Positions 12,501 through 27,500 of a DNA stretch of 64,000 bases are shown here, piece by piece. A program made the position numbers and the translations under genes. Location of the stretch: contig OY282606.1 of NCBI GenBank assembly GCA_958298945.1, positions 27,439,740-27,503,739 of the forward strand, in the 5' to 3' direction. Every line of letters starts with the position of its first letter. Within the stretch, counting starts at the first letter, position 1. The notes beneath the pieces were generated by a model. That model searched no databases. It saw nothing but the letters and a program-made list of their open reading frames with translations, and had not been told where the DNA came from. Source of the stretch: Atherix ibis (Eukaryota > Arthropoda > Insecta > Diptera > Athericidae).

Positions 12501-15500
12501 AAACTACCATAGACCATAGAAAATCTACCAAAAGAAGCACGATTGCAGTAAAATCAGTTTTTATTGTCCACTTCATCACTTGACTACTACTAACTACTTC
12601 TACGAGTACGAGTATGAATATTTTCATTATTTTTTTTATTGTATATGTCCTCCTCCATCAGTCGTCATTTTAAACGACATAACAACATTAACACTCCTTG
12701 ACCTACGATAAAAAAAAATTCTGTTTTTATTTATAAAATCCCCCACATAATATGTCCCCAATATACACAATATTAACTAACTCCAATGAATGAATAGTAA
12801 ATAAAAATATCTTACAATTATGAACTATAAAATGAGTGTTTTTCTTAGTAATATTATCTATCTTAACGTATGACCAGAAGCGGTTTTTTTTTAAATAAAT
12901 AATAATAAAAATAAAACTTTAAGGGGTATGGAAAAAATGTAAACATTGCATGATTGGGTTACTTCCTTTGAATAAGAAAACCATATCATCTAGTCATCAT
13001 ATTCGGATATTGTTTATTTATTTGCATTAATTTATGATCATCAATATTTATTGTCATCGTTGGCACACTTATCCATGCATACATATTTGTAGCTTTAAGT
13101 TGTTCTGATCATAAATAAAGAATCCCGGCTTAAGTAAGAAATTTTTGTTTATTTTAAATAACTTTTTACTCGTATGGTACACAATCAATATTTTTTGACC
13201 AACATTACTATAACAATGAAAAGATTAGAATTTTATCAATAAGTAGATAGTTTTGATGTTTGTTTTTTTTAAATAAATAATCTTAACGCATTCGAAATGT
13301 GATTGTTATCCGCATTAGAAATGTGTTAAAAATCATCTAATCATTTTAGTATCTAATCTGTGGAAATTTGATGATTCATGGCATAAAATTTACACAGATT
13401 AGATTCTGAGTGATTGAACAACTAATTTTTTTTTTTTTTGAGTTTTAAAAATTATTTATTTATTCCCTGAACAATTTCATATTTGAACAGTTTCGTAGAC
13501 TGGCCTCATCTATATTGTAGCCTAAAAAACGGAAATTGAAATGAATAAGCGAAAGGAATTTTTTTTATTATACGAGGTCTGTTCAAAAAGTATCGCGAAT
13601 TTTGAATTTCCGCGGCTTACGTATATTCGATTTTCGATTTTTTGTGGCGTTATGTTGGTACTCATGTCTCTCACTTATGCCGACAAGTTCGGCCATTTTG
13701 AATGTTCTGTTAATTTTTGACAGCTGCTTTGCTTGCACGTGTTTTGGCTCGTCTTCGAGTTTTGCCCATTCCAAAAAATGGATCAAAGAATATGTTTCGG
13801 GAACAAGAAAAAGTCACAGGGGCCAAATCTGGGGCATTATTAGTCTGTTGTTTTTGGCCAAAAATTCGCGCACAAGTAACGATGCGTGAGCAGGTTCAAA
13901 AGCCAATTTTTGTTCTTCCACAAATCCGAGCGTTTCTGGCGGATTGCTTTGCGCAACTTACACATAACTTGCAGGTATTATTCCTTATTGACCATTCTAC
14001 CCTGTGGCAAGAAACCATGATGCACCACGCCCCTGCAATCGATTATGCTGATACTCATGTCTCTCACTTATGCCGTCAAGTTCGGCCATTTTGAATGTTC
14101 AGTTTATTTTTGACAGCTACTTTGCTTGCACGTGTTTTGGCTCGTCTTCGATTTTTAGGCTCAATTTCGACCAAAAACAGTATCGCATTAACATTGCTTA
14201 GGAGCTGTTGGACTCTGTCCGCGACGACCAGAGCGTCATAACTGGTGACGAATCATGGGTTTATGGTTATGACGTGGAAACCAAAGCTCAATGGTCCCAA
14301 TGGAAGCTGCCGCACGAACCAAGATAGAAAAAAGCGCCAATTTCGGTCGAATGTGAAGGTTTTGCTTACAGTTTTCTTCGATTGCAGGGGCGTGTTCTTG
14401 CCACAGGGTAGAACGGTCAATAAGGAATATTACCTGCAAGTTATGCGCAAGTGGCGAGAAGCAATTGGCTTTTGTCATTTTTGGCCCGAATTTGTGAAAG
14501 AACAAAAATTAGCTTTTGCCATTTTTGAACAAAAAAAAACACTCATAATGATGCAGCAACCGTACTCCCCAGATCTGAGCCCCTGTGAATTTTTCTTGTT
14601 CCGAAAACTGAAGAGCCACATGAAAGGACAACGCTACGCTACGATTGATCCCTTGGATGTTGGGTTCAAGCTGGCACGAAAACGATTCTGCTTTACCCAT
14701 GAGTAGACAAAACAGTCTGGACAGCCTTGAATGATGCCATTCGGTCAGTAAATTTAGCAAGTTCAGAATTTCATTGTCACTAAATTTAGCAAGTTCAGAA
14801 TTTCAATGGCACCGTTTCTATTGTTTCATATTGTAATTTTTAAGTGTTTGGTTTTCATATTTACTTTTTAAAGATTATTTCTCATAAACGTTGGCTACAA
14901 CTACGTTTTAAGTGGAGTCCATGCGAAAGGTGCAATGCAAGCATGTCGACTGGTATCTCACGTGTAATATTGTCTGACAAGGCTGCAAGTGACGCTGCTT
15001 TATCGGCATAGACGAGTGACTTTACGTAGCCTCATAAAAAATAGTCCAGAGACGTCAAATCGCACGATCTAGGTGGCCAACTCACCGATCCGAAAACGTG
15101 AGATAAATTTCTCACCAAACTCATCTCTCAATATGTCCATTGTTTCAAGTGCTTTGTGGCGTGTAGCGCCATCTTGTTGAAACCACATGTCGACCAAATG
15201 CAATTTTTGCATTTTCGGCAAAAAAAAGTTCGGAATCATTGAGCGATATTGACGGTAGCGTTGCCGTCAGCGTCATCTTTACAGAAATATAGACCAATGA
15301 TTCCACCAAAGAGTTCTGATTGCAATGGTAGTTCTTGTTTTGCCTGTGGTTGTTCATCAGATCAAATGCGACAATTTTGCTTATTCATACACCCATTCAA
15401 CCAGATATGAGCTTAGTCGCTCATATCTGGTTGTATGGTCATGTGAATAAGCGGATTTTCCTCAAGTTGTTCTAAGGTCCACTCACCGAATATTCCACGC

Positions 15501-18500
15501 TTTGGCAGATCATTCGGCTTCAGTTCTTGCACAATCTGTATTTTATACGCTTTCAGACCAAGATCCTTGCTTAAAATCTTCCACATAGTCGAGTAACACA
15601 ATCCCAATTGCTGTGAACGGTGACGGATGGACAAATCGCGGTCTTTACCCAACACTGGACGCTACTTCAGTAATATTTTCCTCTGTACGCACTCCTACGA
15701 ACACGGGTTAGAGGTTTGATGTTCAATACCATAAAATTGCTGAGAAATTTTGTCACTATGTGACTTGAAATGCTTGCTCAGTACATCGATTATGACGATC
15801 ATAAAATGTTCGAAGTGTTCGAAACACATTTTTTCACAGAGCACTAATTTTGATAATAAAATTCAATCATTTGGAAGCGTTGTTCGGGTGTAAGTCATTC
15901 AATACTAACTGAACACTTTTCACTTTGACACATGTCACGTGTCACGTGTGAACTGTCAAAAATAAAAACATGAAAAACCAAACAGCAAAAAATTCACTCG
16001 ACGTATCTCATTGAGCACTGGATCATTTGATGATGCACGAAGGACTTTCTGATAATAAAATTCAATCATTTGGAAGCGTTGTTCGGGTGTAAGTCATTCA
16101 ATACTAACTGAACACTTTTCACTTTGACACATGTCACGTGTCACGTGTGAACTGTCAAAAATAAAAACATGAAAAACCAAACAGCAAAAAATTCACTCGA
16201 CGTATCTCATTGAGCACTGGATCATTTGATGATGCACGAAGGAATTTCAAGTCTGCAAAAATGTCTGTAAAAATATTTACTTTGGGATCCTTAAGAAGAT
16301 TAGTTGCAGTCTCAACAGTCGTCCTAATTTCCCACAGGAACTTGTATTACCCATCAAGTTGGAGGACTGCAAAGGATATTGTTAGGTCAATTACGATTCC
16401 TTTTTATTTTTTGGAAAATTTTCGGAAATAATACTATAAAATATTTAAACTGTTATTTATTTTAATTTATTATCTGCTATATTTACACCCAAAGAGATAA
16501 AATAATTTTTCGGTTTCTTATAATATTTTGACGAAAAGATTTCTAGAGAATATTATGTTGTTATCAATAAATGTTTTTGGCCGGCAGTGTACATACGCGT
16601 CCATACATGCTAAGACACCAATTTGACCAATATGAGAAGATTCATTGATTCAGTCGTGACCCCAAACAAAAAATTATAATCATTTTTAGCTCTGAAAATC
16701 TTATGCATAAAACTGTTCAAATTAAATAAGAAAGTCTGAAATTAATTTTCGTAATTGATTCCTGACATGAATCTTGTCCGTAGTTTTAATTGGCAGCACA
16801 TGAATGAAACTAATAAAATTATTACAAAAATATTAGATACTGAAACCCATAAGCTAAACAACACCAAACAAATATGGTGGTAAGATACTAAAGACACATG
16901 GGGGTACGTACATATGTTATATGCAAAAGGATATAATTGAATTCAGGTTTAATGGTAATAGAAATGATTGGAAATACAAATAATAATGGAAATATTAGTG
17001 TAGCATTAATAATAAAAAACCACAGCACTTTGGGTAATTCCTTTTGGACAGTAACGATCGCAAGAGATTGTTTAGGAAATATTTTCATAAAAATTATTGC
17101 TCATTGGTAGAAAATATAGGTCACCTTCGATTTTGGTATTCAGTAGTTAATAGAATGGCATGCGTTTGAATTGATTATAGGGAAAGTTTTGGGATTGCTT
17201 ACTGTCGAGAGATAGAAGTTGAGAAAGGGTGTAATAAACTGTACATGATTTTGGGGTAAATATGATAAAGCACGTGACCTTACTGACAGCGAAGCGATAG
17301 GTAGAGGAAAGCTCATGATGCAATGGGTAGATACACTATGCGATGCAATATACGAATGCAGATACCTCTTCATTTAAAACGAATGTTAGCCATAGAACCT
17401 GCAGAGGGTCGGAGGGGGTGGGGGGTGTAGTGAACTCACTAATTAATTACGCATCCCTGTTGGCATTATTAAAATTCGAGGTCTGTTCAAAAAGTATAAA
17501 TTTTTAATTTCCGCAGGTTACATAGATTCGATTTTTGGTGGCGCTATGTTGGTACTCATGCCTCTCACTTATGCCGACAAGTTCGGCCATTTTGAATGTT
17601 CAGTTAATTTTTCACAGCTGCTTTGCTTGTACTCGTTTTGGATCGTCTTCGATTTTTGCTCAATTTCGACCAAAAACAGCATCGTATTAACATTGCTAAG
17701 GAGCTGTTGGACTATGGCCGCGACGAACAAAATTTACTCCACAGCGTCATAACCGGTGACGAATCATGGATTTATGGTTATGACGTGGAAACCAAAGCTC
17801 AATCATCCCAATGGAAGCTGCCACACGAGCCAAGACCGAAAAAAGCACCAAGTTCGGTCAAATGTGAAGGTTTTGATTACAGTTTTCTTCGATTGCAGGG
17901 GCGTGGTGCATCATGAGTTCTTACCACAGGGTAGAACGGTGAATAAGGAATATAGTAGAACGGCCAAAAACAACACACTAATAATGCCGCAGACACCGTA
18001 TTCCCCAGATCAAAAACAGCAATTGAGTTTTGCGACCAATTTTCCCAGTCAACGGAACGTTATTATTTTTAGCGACAGCCTTGCCGCCCTTAAAGCCATT
18101 TGTGACCCATCGAGTGACCCAGTACTTAGCCTACTTAGCAATAGGAGTATCGATTTGCAACGGGTGCCGGGGCATGTGGGAATTGTGGATAATTAAACCA
18201 TTAGCCATCCCCAGACACGATGACTGGACCAATAACTAGACACATTTTTGTCGACTCATTGGATAACCACCAATAAACCAGTCTATTCAACATCGATACC
18301 GAAGTTCTGGGCGCGAAAGCTCCGGATTGGACATGTTCTTTTTGGCAACACTAATCGTCCCTTATTTCACTATCATCCATATTCTACATGAATACCACAT
18401 AACCAAGAATTACTTCACGAGCAGGATTCCTCCCATAATGGAGCTCCTGCATCCAACAACTCCATTCCTTAGTCCCCTATTTAAACTTCTACAACATACT

Positions 18501-21500
18501 AATCTGCTCCACAAAATATAACAAAATTCTCAATATTCTATACTAACATACTAACCACGAACCAGTCTCTTTCAGATAGCTTCCCACATGTACTATGAAG
18601 TCGCCGAATAGCCTCACAGTCGTGGCGCTATGAAGTGACCCCTGGCATATGTCTAAGGGACCTTACAAAACAACAACATATTCAATTGGTACCTCGTATT
18701 CCGTTGCCCGTCCAGTTGGTAGTGTTATCTGCCCGGTCAGCCACTGTTAATTATGATCAATTTAAAAAAAAATTGACCGGGAACGGGGCAGCCACAATTC
18801 ACATAATGCCAGACAGAAACTAATAATAATACGAGTGTTTTAAGGGGGGGGGGCTGGTTGTACCAGATAGACAGAAGACCAGTTGTCGACTGAAAACGAA
18901 TTTAAGTGAAATGTGACGATTACTATGTTTGCATTATCGGAATGAGTCTCGTCTCGATGACTGGCCATTGATGACGATGAGAATCTCAGATTCCACGCAA
19001 TATCATTAAACAAATTATGGGCCTCATACCCATATTCGTATTCAATTCGGTATAGCGTTGATGATGAAGTGGATTGGAATTGTTCTGATTGCCGTACAGC
19101 TAGCTAATACGCGTACACATGCAAATACGTAACGTGTTGATACGACCAGAGATGTGGGTGTGAATACAAGCAATCCATTAATGTACTTAACCTCAAATGT
19201 GAATCTGGTTAAAACGGACTGACTCGGGAACTGACTGAACCAACAACTTCCGCAATTTGACGATCGAAAAAAAGAAAGACGCAAAAGAAAAATCAAACAC
19301 GTTCGATGAAAAGAAAGTTCCCGTGATATTGTAATCGCACGAATGTTGTCCATTAGATTCTCCAATTGACTAACGATTGAATATCTTTTCATCTAAAGAT
19401 ACGCATTGCCAATATTTTGATGCATACACGTGCGTAGCCATAAATATTTATGTACCTGCATACGAGTACATCTAAGGGTCAATAGATATGAAATTCCACA
19501 TTTATTTTGATTGTTGTAACTTTCAATTTTCATCGTTCATCGGATTCTCTCATCAAATATTCATAAACTTAATAAATTATTTATTAATACAATCGATTGA
19601 TTATCATCGTATATTGTATTAACAGCACAAAATATATGTAAATTTTTATTAATAATAATAATAATAATAATGGTAATAGTAATAATCGTAATAATACCTA
19701 CTTGTAATGATAGTAAGTATTTTTGTGTAAATAGTCAACAGTATGTGAATAATATTTTTATATTGTATAATTTCATTTTATGGTTACATGTGTGTATATA
19801 CAGAAATAAATGAAAATGAAAATGGTTTTTTTGTCTGTACTCAAATTTGTTTGTTGATAGACCTCGACGCAAAAAATTCTGTCTACTCATTTCGAAAATA
19901 CATTTTCAAGAACTAAAAATGGACCGTCTGTTGTTGTTTTTTTTTAAATTTTTTTTTTAAAACTTAAATCAAATTAACATATCATAAGTAAACATAAGAA
20001 ATTTTTATTGAAAATAAAAGTTAAATCTATTTTAATTATGCAAGAAAAACAATAGCATTTACATAAGTCATAATTTTTGATGAATTTTCCCAATAAATTT
20101 GATATCAACGGCCGCAATTTCTTGTAGAATATTTTTCTTTAGGTCTTCAATTGTTCTTAGATGATTGGTTTACACTTTTCCTTTCAAATATACCTAAAGA
20201 AAAAAGTCCAACGGTGTTAATTAGCATCAGCGTTTCGTGAGATTATTCGATCACCGATGTTTTGATGTGTTGTGTGGCTCGTAGTGTTGTCATGTTGAAA
20301 CCAAAGCTCATTCGCATTCTATTTCGGGAATATTTTTTTTTTTTGAAGAAGAAGAATGTACCAAGGATTCCAGACGCCAATAAACTGCATCAAATAGTGA
20401 TGCATCGGTTTTTCGCAAATAAAATAAAAGTAACCCCCCCTTCCCCCCAATGTTCGAAAATTTTATTTTTTAACATAACCATCAATGCAAAAATATGTTA
20501 AAGATGATTTTCGATAGAAAATTGTTCATAGTAAATTTGTTGTTAATGACTCCATGTTAAAAATTGTACAACTTTATATTTGATAGCTGTACAAAAAAAA
20601 ATCATTAAATGTGTGTTTTGACTGATATTTTGAAAGTTGAAAAAAATACCCAACAGATGGTGTACCCTATTACTACGATCTTAATCTAAGATCTGCACAC
20701 AAAAGTCTATAGTTAAATATTGAAGCTGTTCGATTTATCGCCGCCAGGTGTGCATATGGCGACACAGAATTATGGTATGGAAAAAATTAATTAATAGAAG
20801 AATTTCTTGGGTGTTAGACAGGAGGAAGGGGTATTAAAATTTTGAACAAAAAAAATCTTTTTCTGAACGTTAAGTTTCACAGGCACATGTTTCAGCTGGC
20901 CATGCTTTATGCTAGATTTTAGTGAAGATTGGGGGGGGGGGGTGTATTATCGTTCGAAATTGGTGCTGGGATGTGCTCTCACACCCGCCGTAAGCAGAAA
21001 AATCGTCCCAAGAACGTAAAGGGAATAATGGAGACAGCCGAGGGTATTAAGCTCTCCATAAGAGAATATAAAAAGGAAAACAAAAAAAATAAAAGAGGAT
21101 TTTGAATAGGGACTGCGAGGGAAGGTAAAAAGTCGCGAAGTAAAAAATTGAAAAGGCGTTAAAAAAATTATTTTTTTAGGAAAAGAATAAAAATAAAAAG
21201 TCCCGAAGGAAATCTTAAAAAAAAGAGGAAAAGAAGAGGAGAAAAAAATGGATGAAGTAGACCGGGTTGGTAGAGTCCTAAATGGAAATGATCTCCCTGG
21301 CCTAGCCCAACCGCCCTATGGAACTCCACGGCCAAAATATATTTGAAATCCCCCTTGTTACGCGATGATGATCTCTCTTTTAGCCTATTAGAGGACAACC
21401 GAGTACCTGTGGGGATGAGGAACCTTGAATAAAAATCTTCTGCGAAGATCATCCTATGCATGGTCTTGCGGATTTCTGCGCCATCTTTTTGGTAACGACC

Positions 21501-24500
21501 AAATCATCAATGCCATCGATAAGGCTACCATAATAAATTATGACGAAAAAGCCGTTTAAGTTTGTACTCAAGAAAATCATAACAACTGAGGTGAATTAAG
21601 CGACAACTAAAGACCGATTTCTTCAATTAATCTACTGCCTAGAATCGAACCCAACTCGTACAAAACTCGTATGTATCGTAATTTAACATTTGAACACCTT
21701 AACAATTTGCAATATAATAAAATATATTTTGAAATTCTTACCATAAATTTATAACCGTTAGTAAAAAAAAACATATGAACAAAACCTATGTAGCTCAGAT
21801 ATTTTTTTTATAACAGTTTCTATGAACAGCATAAATATTTGGCAGCACCTATAGCTCAAACTGCTTAAGAAAAAAATTTTTAATTTACTACAAAAATAAA
21901 AATTCGAAAACTTATAAGAAGGCATCAAATAATTGCTGTTAACAGTATTTTTTGAAATATATTTTGTGCTTGGAAAAGTACAGCCTTATGATTTGAAAGC
22001 TGTCAAACATACATTACATCCCAAATAACTCTATAAAATTGGTAATTCTGCCATAACCACGATTCAAACAAAAAAATTTTGTTCCGTAATGAGGCTCATT
22101 TTTAGCTCGATCAATAGATCAATAAGCAATTGATCCAAATCTGAAAAATCACCAGCGGTTGTGAACAAGCCATTGTATCTGCGAAAAATGACTGCTTGGT
22201 ATGCATTTGGGTCTGACGGTATCATTAGCCAGTATTTCTTAAAACATGAAGAAGAAGACATCGTTACTGTTAATTTTAAACGCTATGACCGTATAATAAA
22301 CGACTTTTTTTAGCCTAAAATTAAAGATTGTAATCTGGACCAAATGTGGTTTCAATAAAATAATACCAAAAGCCACAAAAAAATAAAAATGTATACTTTA
22401 TGGCGCGAACAATTTTAAGGACACATCATTTCACGATTTGGTGATGTCAATTGGCGTCCAAGATTGTACAATTTGACGCTTTTGAACTTTTTCTTGTCTA
22501 ACTACATGAGAGGTCGTCTTTCCGCCCAGAAAACCCCTTAACTGAAGAGCTTTTAAAAATCAACATTCGTAAAGTAATCCCCAAATTATAATATTGAATA
22601 TAACCTCAAAAATGAAAAAAAAAATCATTAAAAATTACCTCAAAAGGATTGAGTCCTTCAAAAACTCCCGTGAACGTAATTTTAATAAAATATTATGTAT
22701 AATAGCCAACGTCCAGGCAATATAACAAAATAAAATTTATATCAAAACTCACATTTTCAGCGTATTTAATTTAGTTTTACTTTCCGAACCATAAATTGGA
22801 TATTTTCAACTTAATTTAAAAGAATTGATTTTAGATATTATCCCATAAATACCTCTACATACACCTACTGAAAAATATTCTTATATCAGTAAATAATTGC
22901 ACTAATTAGAAAGCTTAAAAAAATATAACAGAAAAATCACATTTTAATTAGCAACTTCTTTTTGCATGTACACACATATTCAGTCAGGTGCATAAAAACT
23001 TTAACGAAAAAATAAAGAGAAAACTACGTAAAATTTGATTATAATTAATAAAGTTTAAAATTTTGTGTTGTTATCAAACGGGAGAGTACACGAGTAACAT
23101 ATATACCAAAATTAGAAATGTAGAATTCTCTTTGTTCTCTCATCTAAATATTTTTTCGTATCTCAAAAAAAAAAAAATATTCAAAAAAAAAAAACTCTGT
23201 TTTATAAAAGAGTCTCTTCTCGTGCAGCAGGTATTTCCTCCTACCTCAGTTCGCATTTACATAGTTAAATTTTTCGTTTGTTTTTTTTTCTTTTTCCTTC
23301 TACTTTGAACAGGTACGAGTAGCAAGTAAATTAATAAGAATAAACGTAGAAAGAAAAAAAAACAAAATTAGTAAATAGTTTCCTGCTGATATATTTTAAC
23401 TAACATTTATTGATAATTCCATTTCTAGAGAGAATTTTTGCCCAACAAAGAATAGAATCTTTTGTCTTTTTAATTTTATAAATAAAATAAAAACCATCTC
23501 CTTAAACCCAGACCACCACTCCACCCCCCCCCCCCCCTTTCCCTTTGTCATGTATCATCTTCAAATTATTATTTAAGAAAAAAAAGTAATCAAAATGACA
23601 ATTTTGAATAAAAAACAACAAATTCTCAAAAATTGCTTTTGATGTGGTAAATTTCTCCAACAAAAGAGCTTGGTATCCCCGCAGTTAGTTGGATGGTTGG
23701 TTGGTTGGGTTGATTGGTCGTCAGTTGACTTGTTCTCTTTAATGTGTAAATCACCTCCTTCGCGTCTGTTTTTTTAAAGTTAAAAAAAAATCAACTTATA
23801 AGAAAGACAAAATAAAAAAGAAGAAGAATCCAATTTTTCTATATTCTATTAAGGTTTTGTATTAAAAATTTAGTTTTTTGTTGTTTTTTTTTGGATATTT
23901 TTCCTCAAATTTATGCTAATCGCTTTTGTCCATTTTAGATAAACTGGACAAAAAATTCCTATTCTTGAACAAGTAAAACGATATGGAATAAGAATCCAAT
24001 CGGAATAAAATTGACATTAAGTCGAAGAAAAATCGCCCCATTATTATTATTATTATTATTATTATTTTTACTTTTCTATCTATTTCGTTTACCTTCTATC
24101 TATTTATCTATATTTGATTTTGGATGTTGTCTAGTATTTCATTGTTTCATAGTGTTTTACGTATGAGTATTAATTTCATATGTTTGCATATATAAATGTT
24201 GATGAGTAGAAGAGTATAACCAGCAGCAATAGGTGCACGCACCACAGCAAGTGTTCTCTGCGTAGGCAGAGACTTAATGGGGGCTCTATTGACTAACCGA
24301 TTGTCGTCTTTAGGTTGGACTGGCAATACAATACAATCATATAAGTAAGAGAATCTCAAAAGTTGTCAACACTGATTTAAATCTCATCGTTTTAATTTTT
24401 CAAAAGATAAGAATCGAACACAACGATGACCCGTCAAAGTTTTTAAAACCCTTACAATCTTACGGTAGTGCACATAATTGCGACAACCGACGATATCGAT

Positions 24501-27500
24501 AAATGATTTTCACATCGAATTAGATCTAGTTTCTTGTTTTGTCGTTATTTTTCTTGTACTACCACAGATTTCAATGGTTGTTTATGTGGCAGCGTTGTTG
24601 AAATTGAAATTAAAAGGCAATCGTTAGACTAGAGACGCAAAAAATTTACTCTGATCAATTTTAGTTCACCAATATTTGGAAGTAAAAAACGTTTCGAGTA
24701 TTTTCCTTTTTCTGCTGCTGTTTTTACTGCTGCAATCTACAAGGTATACAACCTATTTGGAAACCGGGCGTATTTGTTTGTGCTTTGTATCATGCTGCTT
24801 GCTCCACTTTACTCACGAGAGTATCCTGCACCTGTTCAAGTATAAAAATGATACTGCGTGACGATGGATGATTTCTTCTCTCTTCGGAAGACACCATACA
24901 TACTCGCATTGTTAGATGAGAGCGTTCAGACATGCTAGATATGCGCTCTTCCGGAACCAAGAATGCTTAAAAATTTTGGGGCTTGCTCTGAATACCAAAA
25001 AAGTACGCCGGCGGAATACCCATTCTCGAAAATGTAAACACAAACAACATTCGATTGTGGTTGCCAAAATACGGAACAAAGCAAAGACTCCCACCAGCAC
25101 ATCGTGCGCTCCAGTTCACATTACACGACAGCCACAGATTGATTAACTGACATGATGCGAGAAACGATAGCATTGCTCTTTGACTCCCCAATTCTGGGGG
25201 TTATTCCGTATAATGTTATAAGGATAAATTCCTTTCAGTGTGATTGCTCATCACCACTATTATTATTGGTCCTTTTTTCCATTTTGTTTTCTTATTTTTT
25301 TTTTGTTTTTTGTTGAATCTTCGCTTGGCCTTGTCGATTCGATTCAAATTCGGTTCGATTTCGTTTCGTTTCTCCAATTTTGATAACAGGAGATGCCGTG
25401 CATTATTTTGTAACGTGTTTTGTACGCAAAATCATAATTGTATGGGCAAATAAATGCTACTAATACAATACCATTATGACGGGCAACTTATTTCAGGATA
25501 TATGCGCGATGATAAAAAGGAAATACACTTTAATTATACAAACACTATATTAGATAAAAAGGCAATGAATATGTGTACTTCTTTGTTATATTATTTTATT
25601 GAAAATAGTACAGTCGCTGTCATCTAAAATAGTATCAATTCGATTTGATCTACGAGGTCTGTTCAAAAAGTATCGCGAATTTTGAATTTCCGCAGGTTAC
25701 GTATATGTGATTTTCGATTTATTGTGGTGTTATGTTGGTACTCATGTCTCCGACTTAAGGCGACAAGTTCGGCCATTTTGAATGTTCAGTTAATTTTTGA
25801 CAGCTGCTTTGCTTGCACGTCTTTTGGCTTGTTTTCGATTTTTGCCCATTCCAAAAAATGGATCAATGAATCTGTTTCGGGAAAAAGAAAAAGTCACAGG
25901 GTTCCAGATCTGGGGAATACGGTGGCTGCGGCATTATTAGTGTGTTGTTTTTGGCCAAAAATTCGCGCACAAGCAACTATGCATGAGCAGGGGCGTTATC
26001 ATGATGCAAAAGCCAATTTTTGTTTTTCCACAAATCCGGGCGTTTCTGGCGGATTGCTTCACGCAACTTGCGCATAACTTGCAGGTAATATTCCTTATTG
26101 ACCGTTCTGCCCTGTGGCAAGAACTCATGATGCAGCACGCCCTGCGATCGAAGAAAACACATTCGACCGAACTTGGCGCGCTTTTTTCGGGATGATTGAG
26201 CTTTGGTTTCCACGGCATAACCATAAACCCATGATGCATCACCAGTTATAACCCTCTGGAGCAAATTCCAGAGCAATGTTAATGCGATGTTGTTTTTGGT
26301 CGAAAATGGGCAAAAATCGAAGACGAGCCAAAACACGTGCAAGCAAAGCAGCTGTCAAAAATTAACTGAACATTCAAAATGCCCGAACTTGTAGGCATAA
26401 GTGAGAGACATGAGTACCAACATAACGCCACAAAAAATCGAAAATCGAATAAACGTAACCTGTGCAAATTCAAAATTTGCGATACTTTTTGAACAGACCT
26501 CGTATGTATTAAATAATGTTTTCTTTATCATTAACGAAGAAAGGACGTTTTTTTTTTCAAGATATCCTCATTATCTGAATGTTCTTCACCATTATCTTGA
26601 GTTCTATACTATCTATTATTTGAGATTGCTTGTTTATAGCTGAGAGATCTTAACTATAACTCCAACTATTCGGCTAAGTCAGGACTAATTTTATTCTTTT
26701 TAGAGTGAAATATTTAATTTCTTTGTTTTTGTATGTGCTATCATCTCCCTAAAATCCCAAATCTCCATAATCAACTCTCTGATGTTATGTAAGCCTCCTA
26801 TTGTTATTTAACATTGTTTCGAGTGTCAAATTCTTGCAAAAATCCTTTTTTTTTTAACTCAACTAAGAGAGTTTCAAAAAAAAATATGTCTAATATATAA
26901 AATTTCTATTTTTTAAAGGAAATATTTCATCTTGAATGAATATTTTAATTATGGTTTTTTTTCTGTTTCAAATTATTAAAAAAATTAAATAATTTTTCAT
27001 TATGCCAATATATTTTCTCTTTTTTATTTGAATAAATAAATTAACATAATTGCACAGCATCTAAAAAAAATGTCTTCAATATAATCAGTGTTTTCGTTTT
27101 ATTAACCTAACATTTAATAAATCCTAACCTTATTTTACATTTATTTATGAAGGATATTTAGAAAAATCCAAGATGCCTATTTTAATAAGTGTTTTTTTGG
27201 GTTAATTGAAATTTAATAAAAATGTTTTTATTGTCCAAAAAAAAAGTCCTTTTCTTAAATTATTATTCTGATTAAATAAATACGATTAATTACAAACAAA
27301 CAAAAAAATGTATATGCAACATATCACTTAGGTTTTGTGTGTACACTTTTAAATGGCATTTACTGTAACTGACTGAGTCAAAGTGTGTCTCCCTTTTCGT
27401 TAAAATTTTTCTTTCCTGCTCTCAATATCATTGCGTCGTCCTTAACACCGCTAAATGGGGGCAGGCAGGCAGGCAAGCAGCTTTTATCACAAGTGAAACT

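Noticed and set aside
13602..13889. Recurrent small frame reading NFRGLRIFDFRFFVALCWYS, also seen at 25682, 41820 and others
   Set aside because: It is the leader of the family D mariner read in a non-coding phase; it recurs because the element recurs.
19042..19392. 116-codon minus-strand frame
   Set aside because: No recognisable motif, no codon-structure signal and no splice partners found; kept as non-coding intron.
24912..25191. Overlapping frames on both strands in a GC-richer patch
   Set aside because: No family resemblance; length is compatible with chance in less AT-rich sequence.
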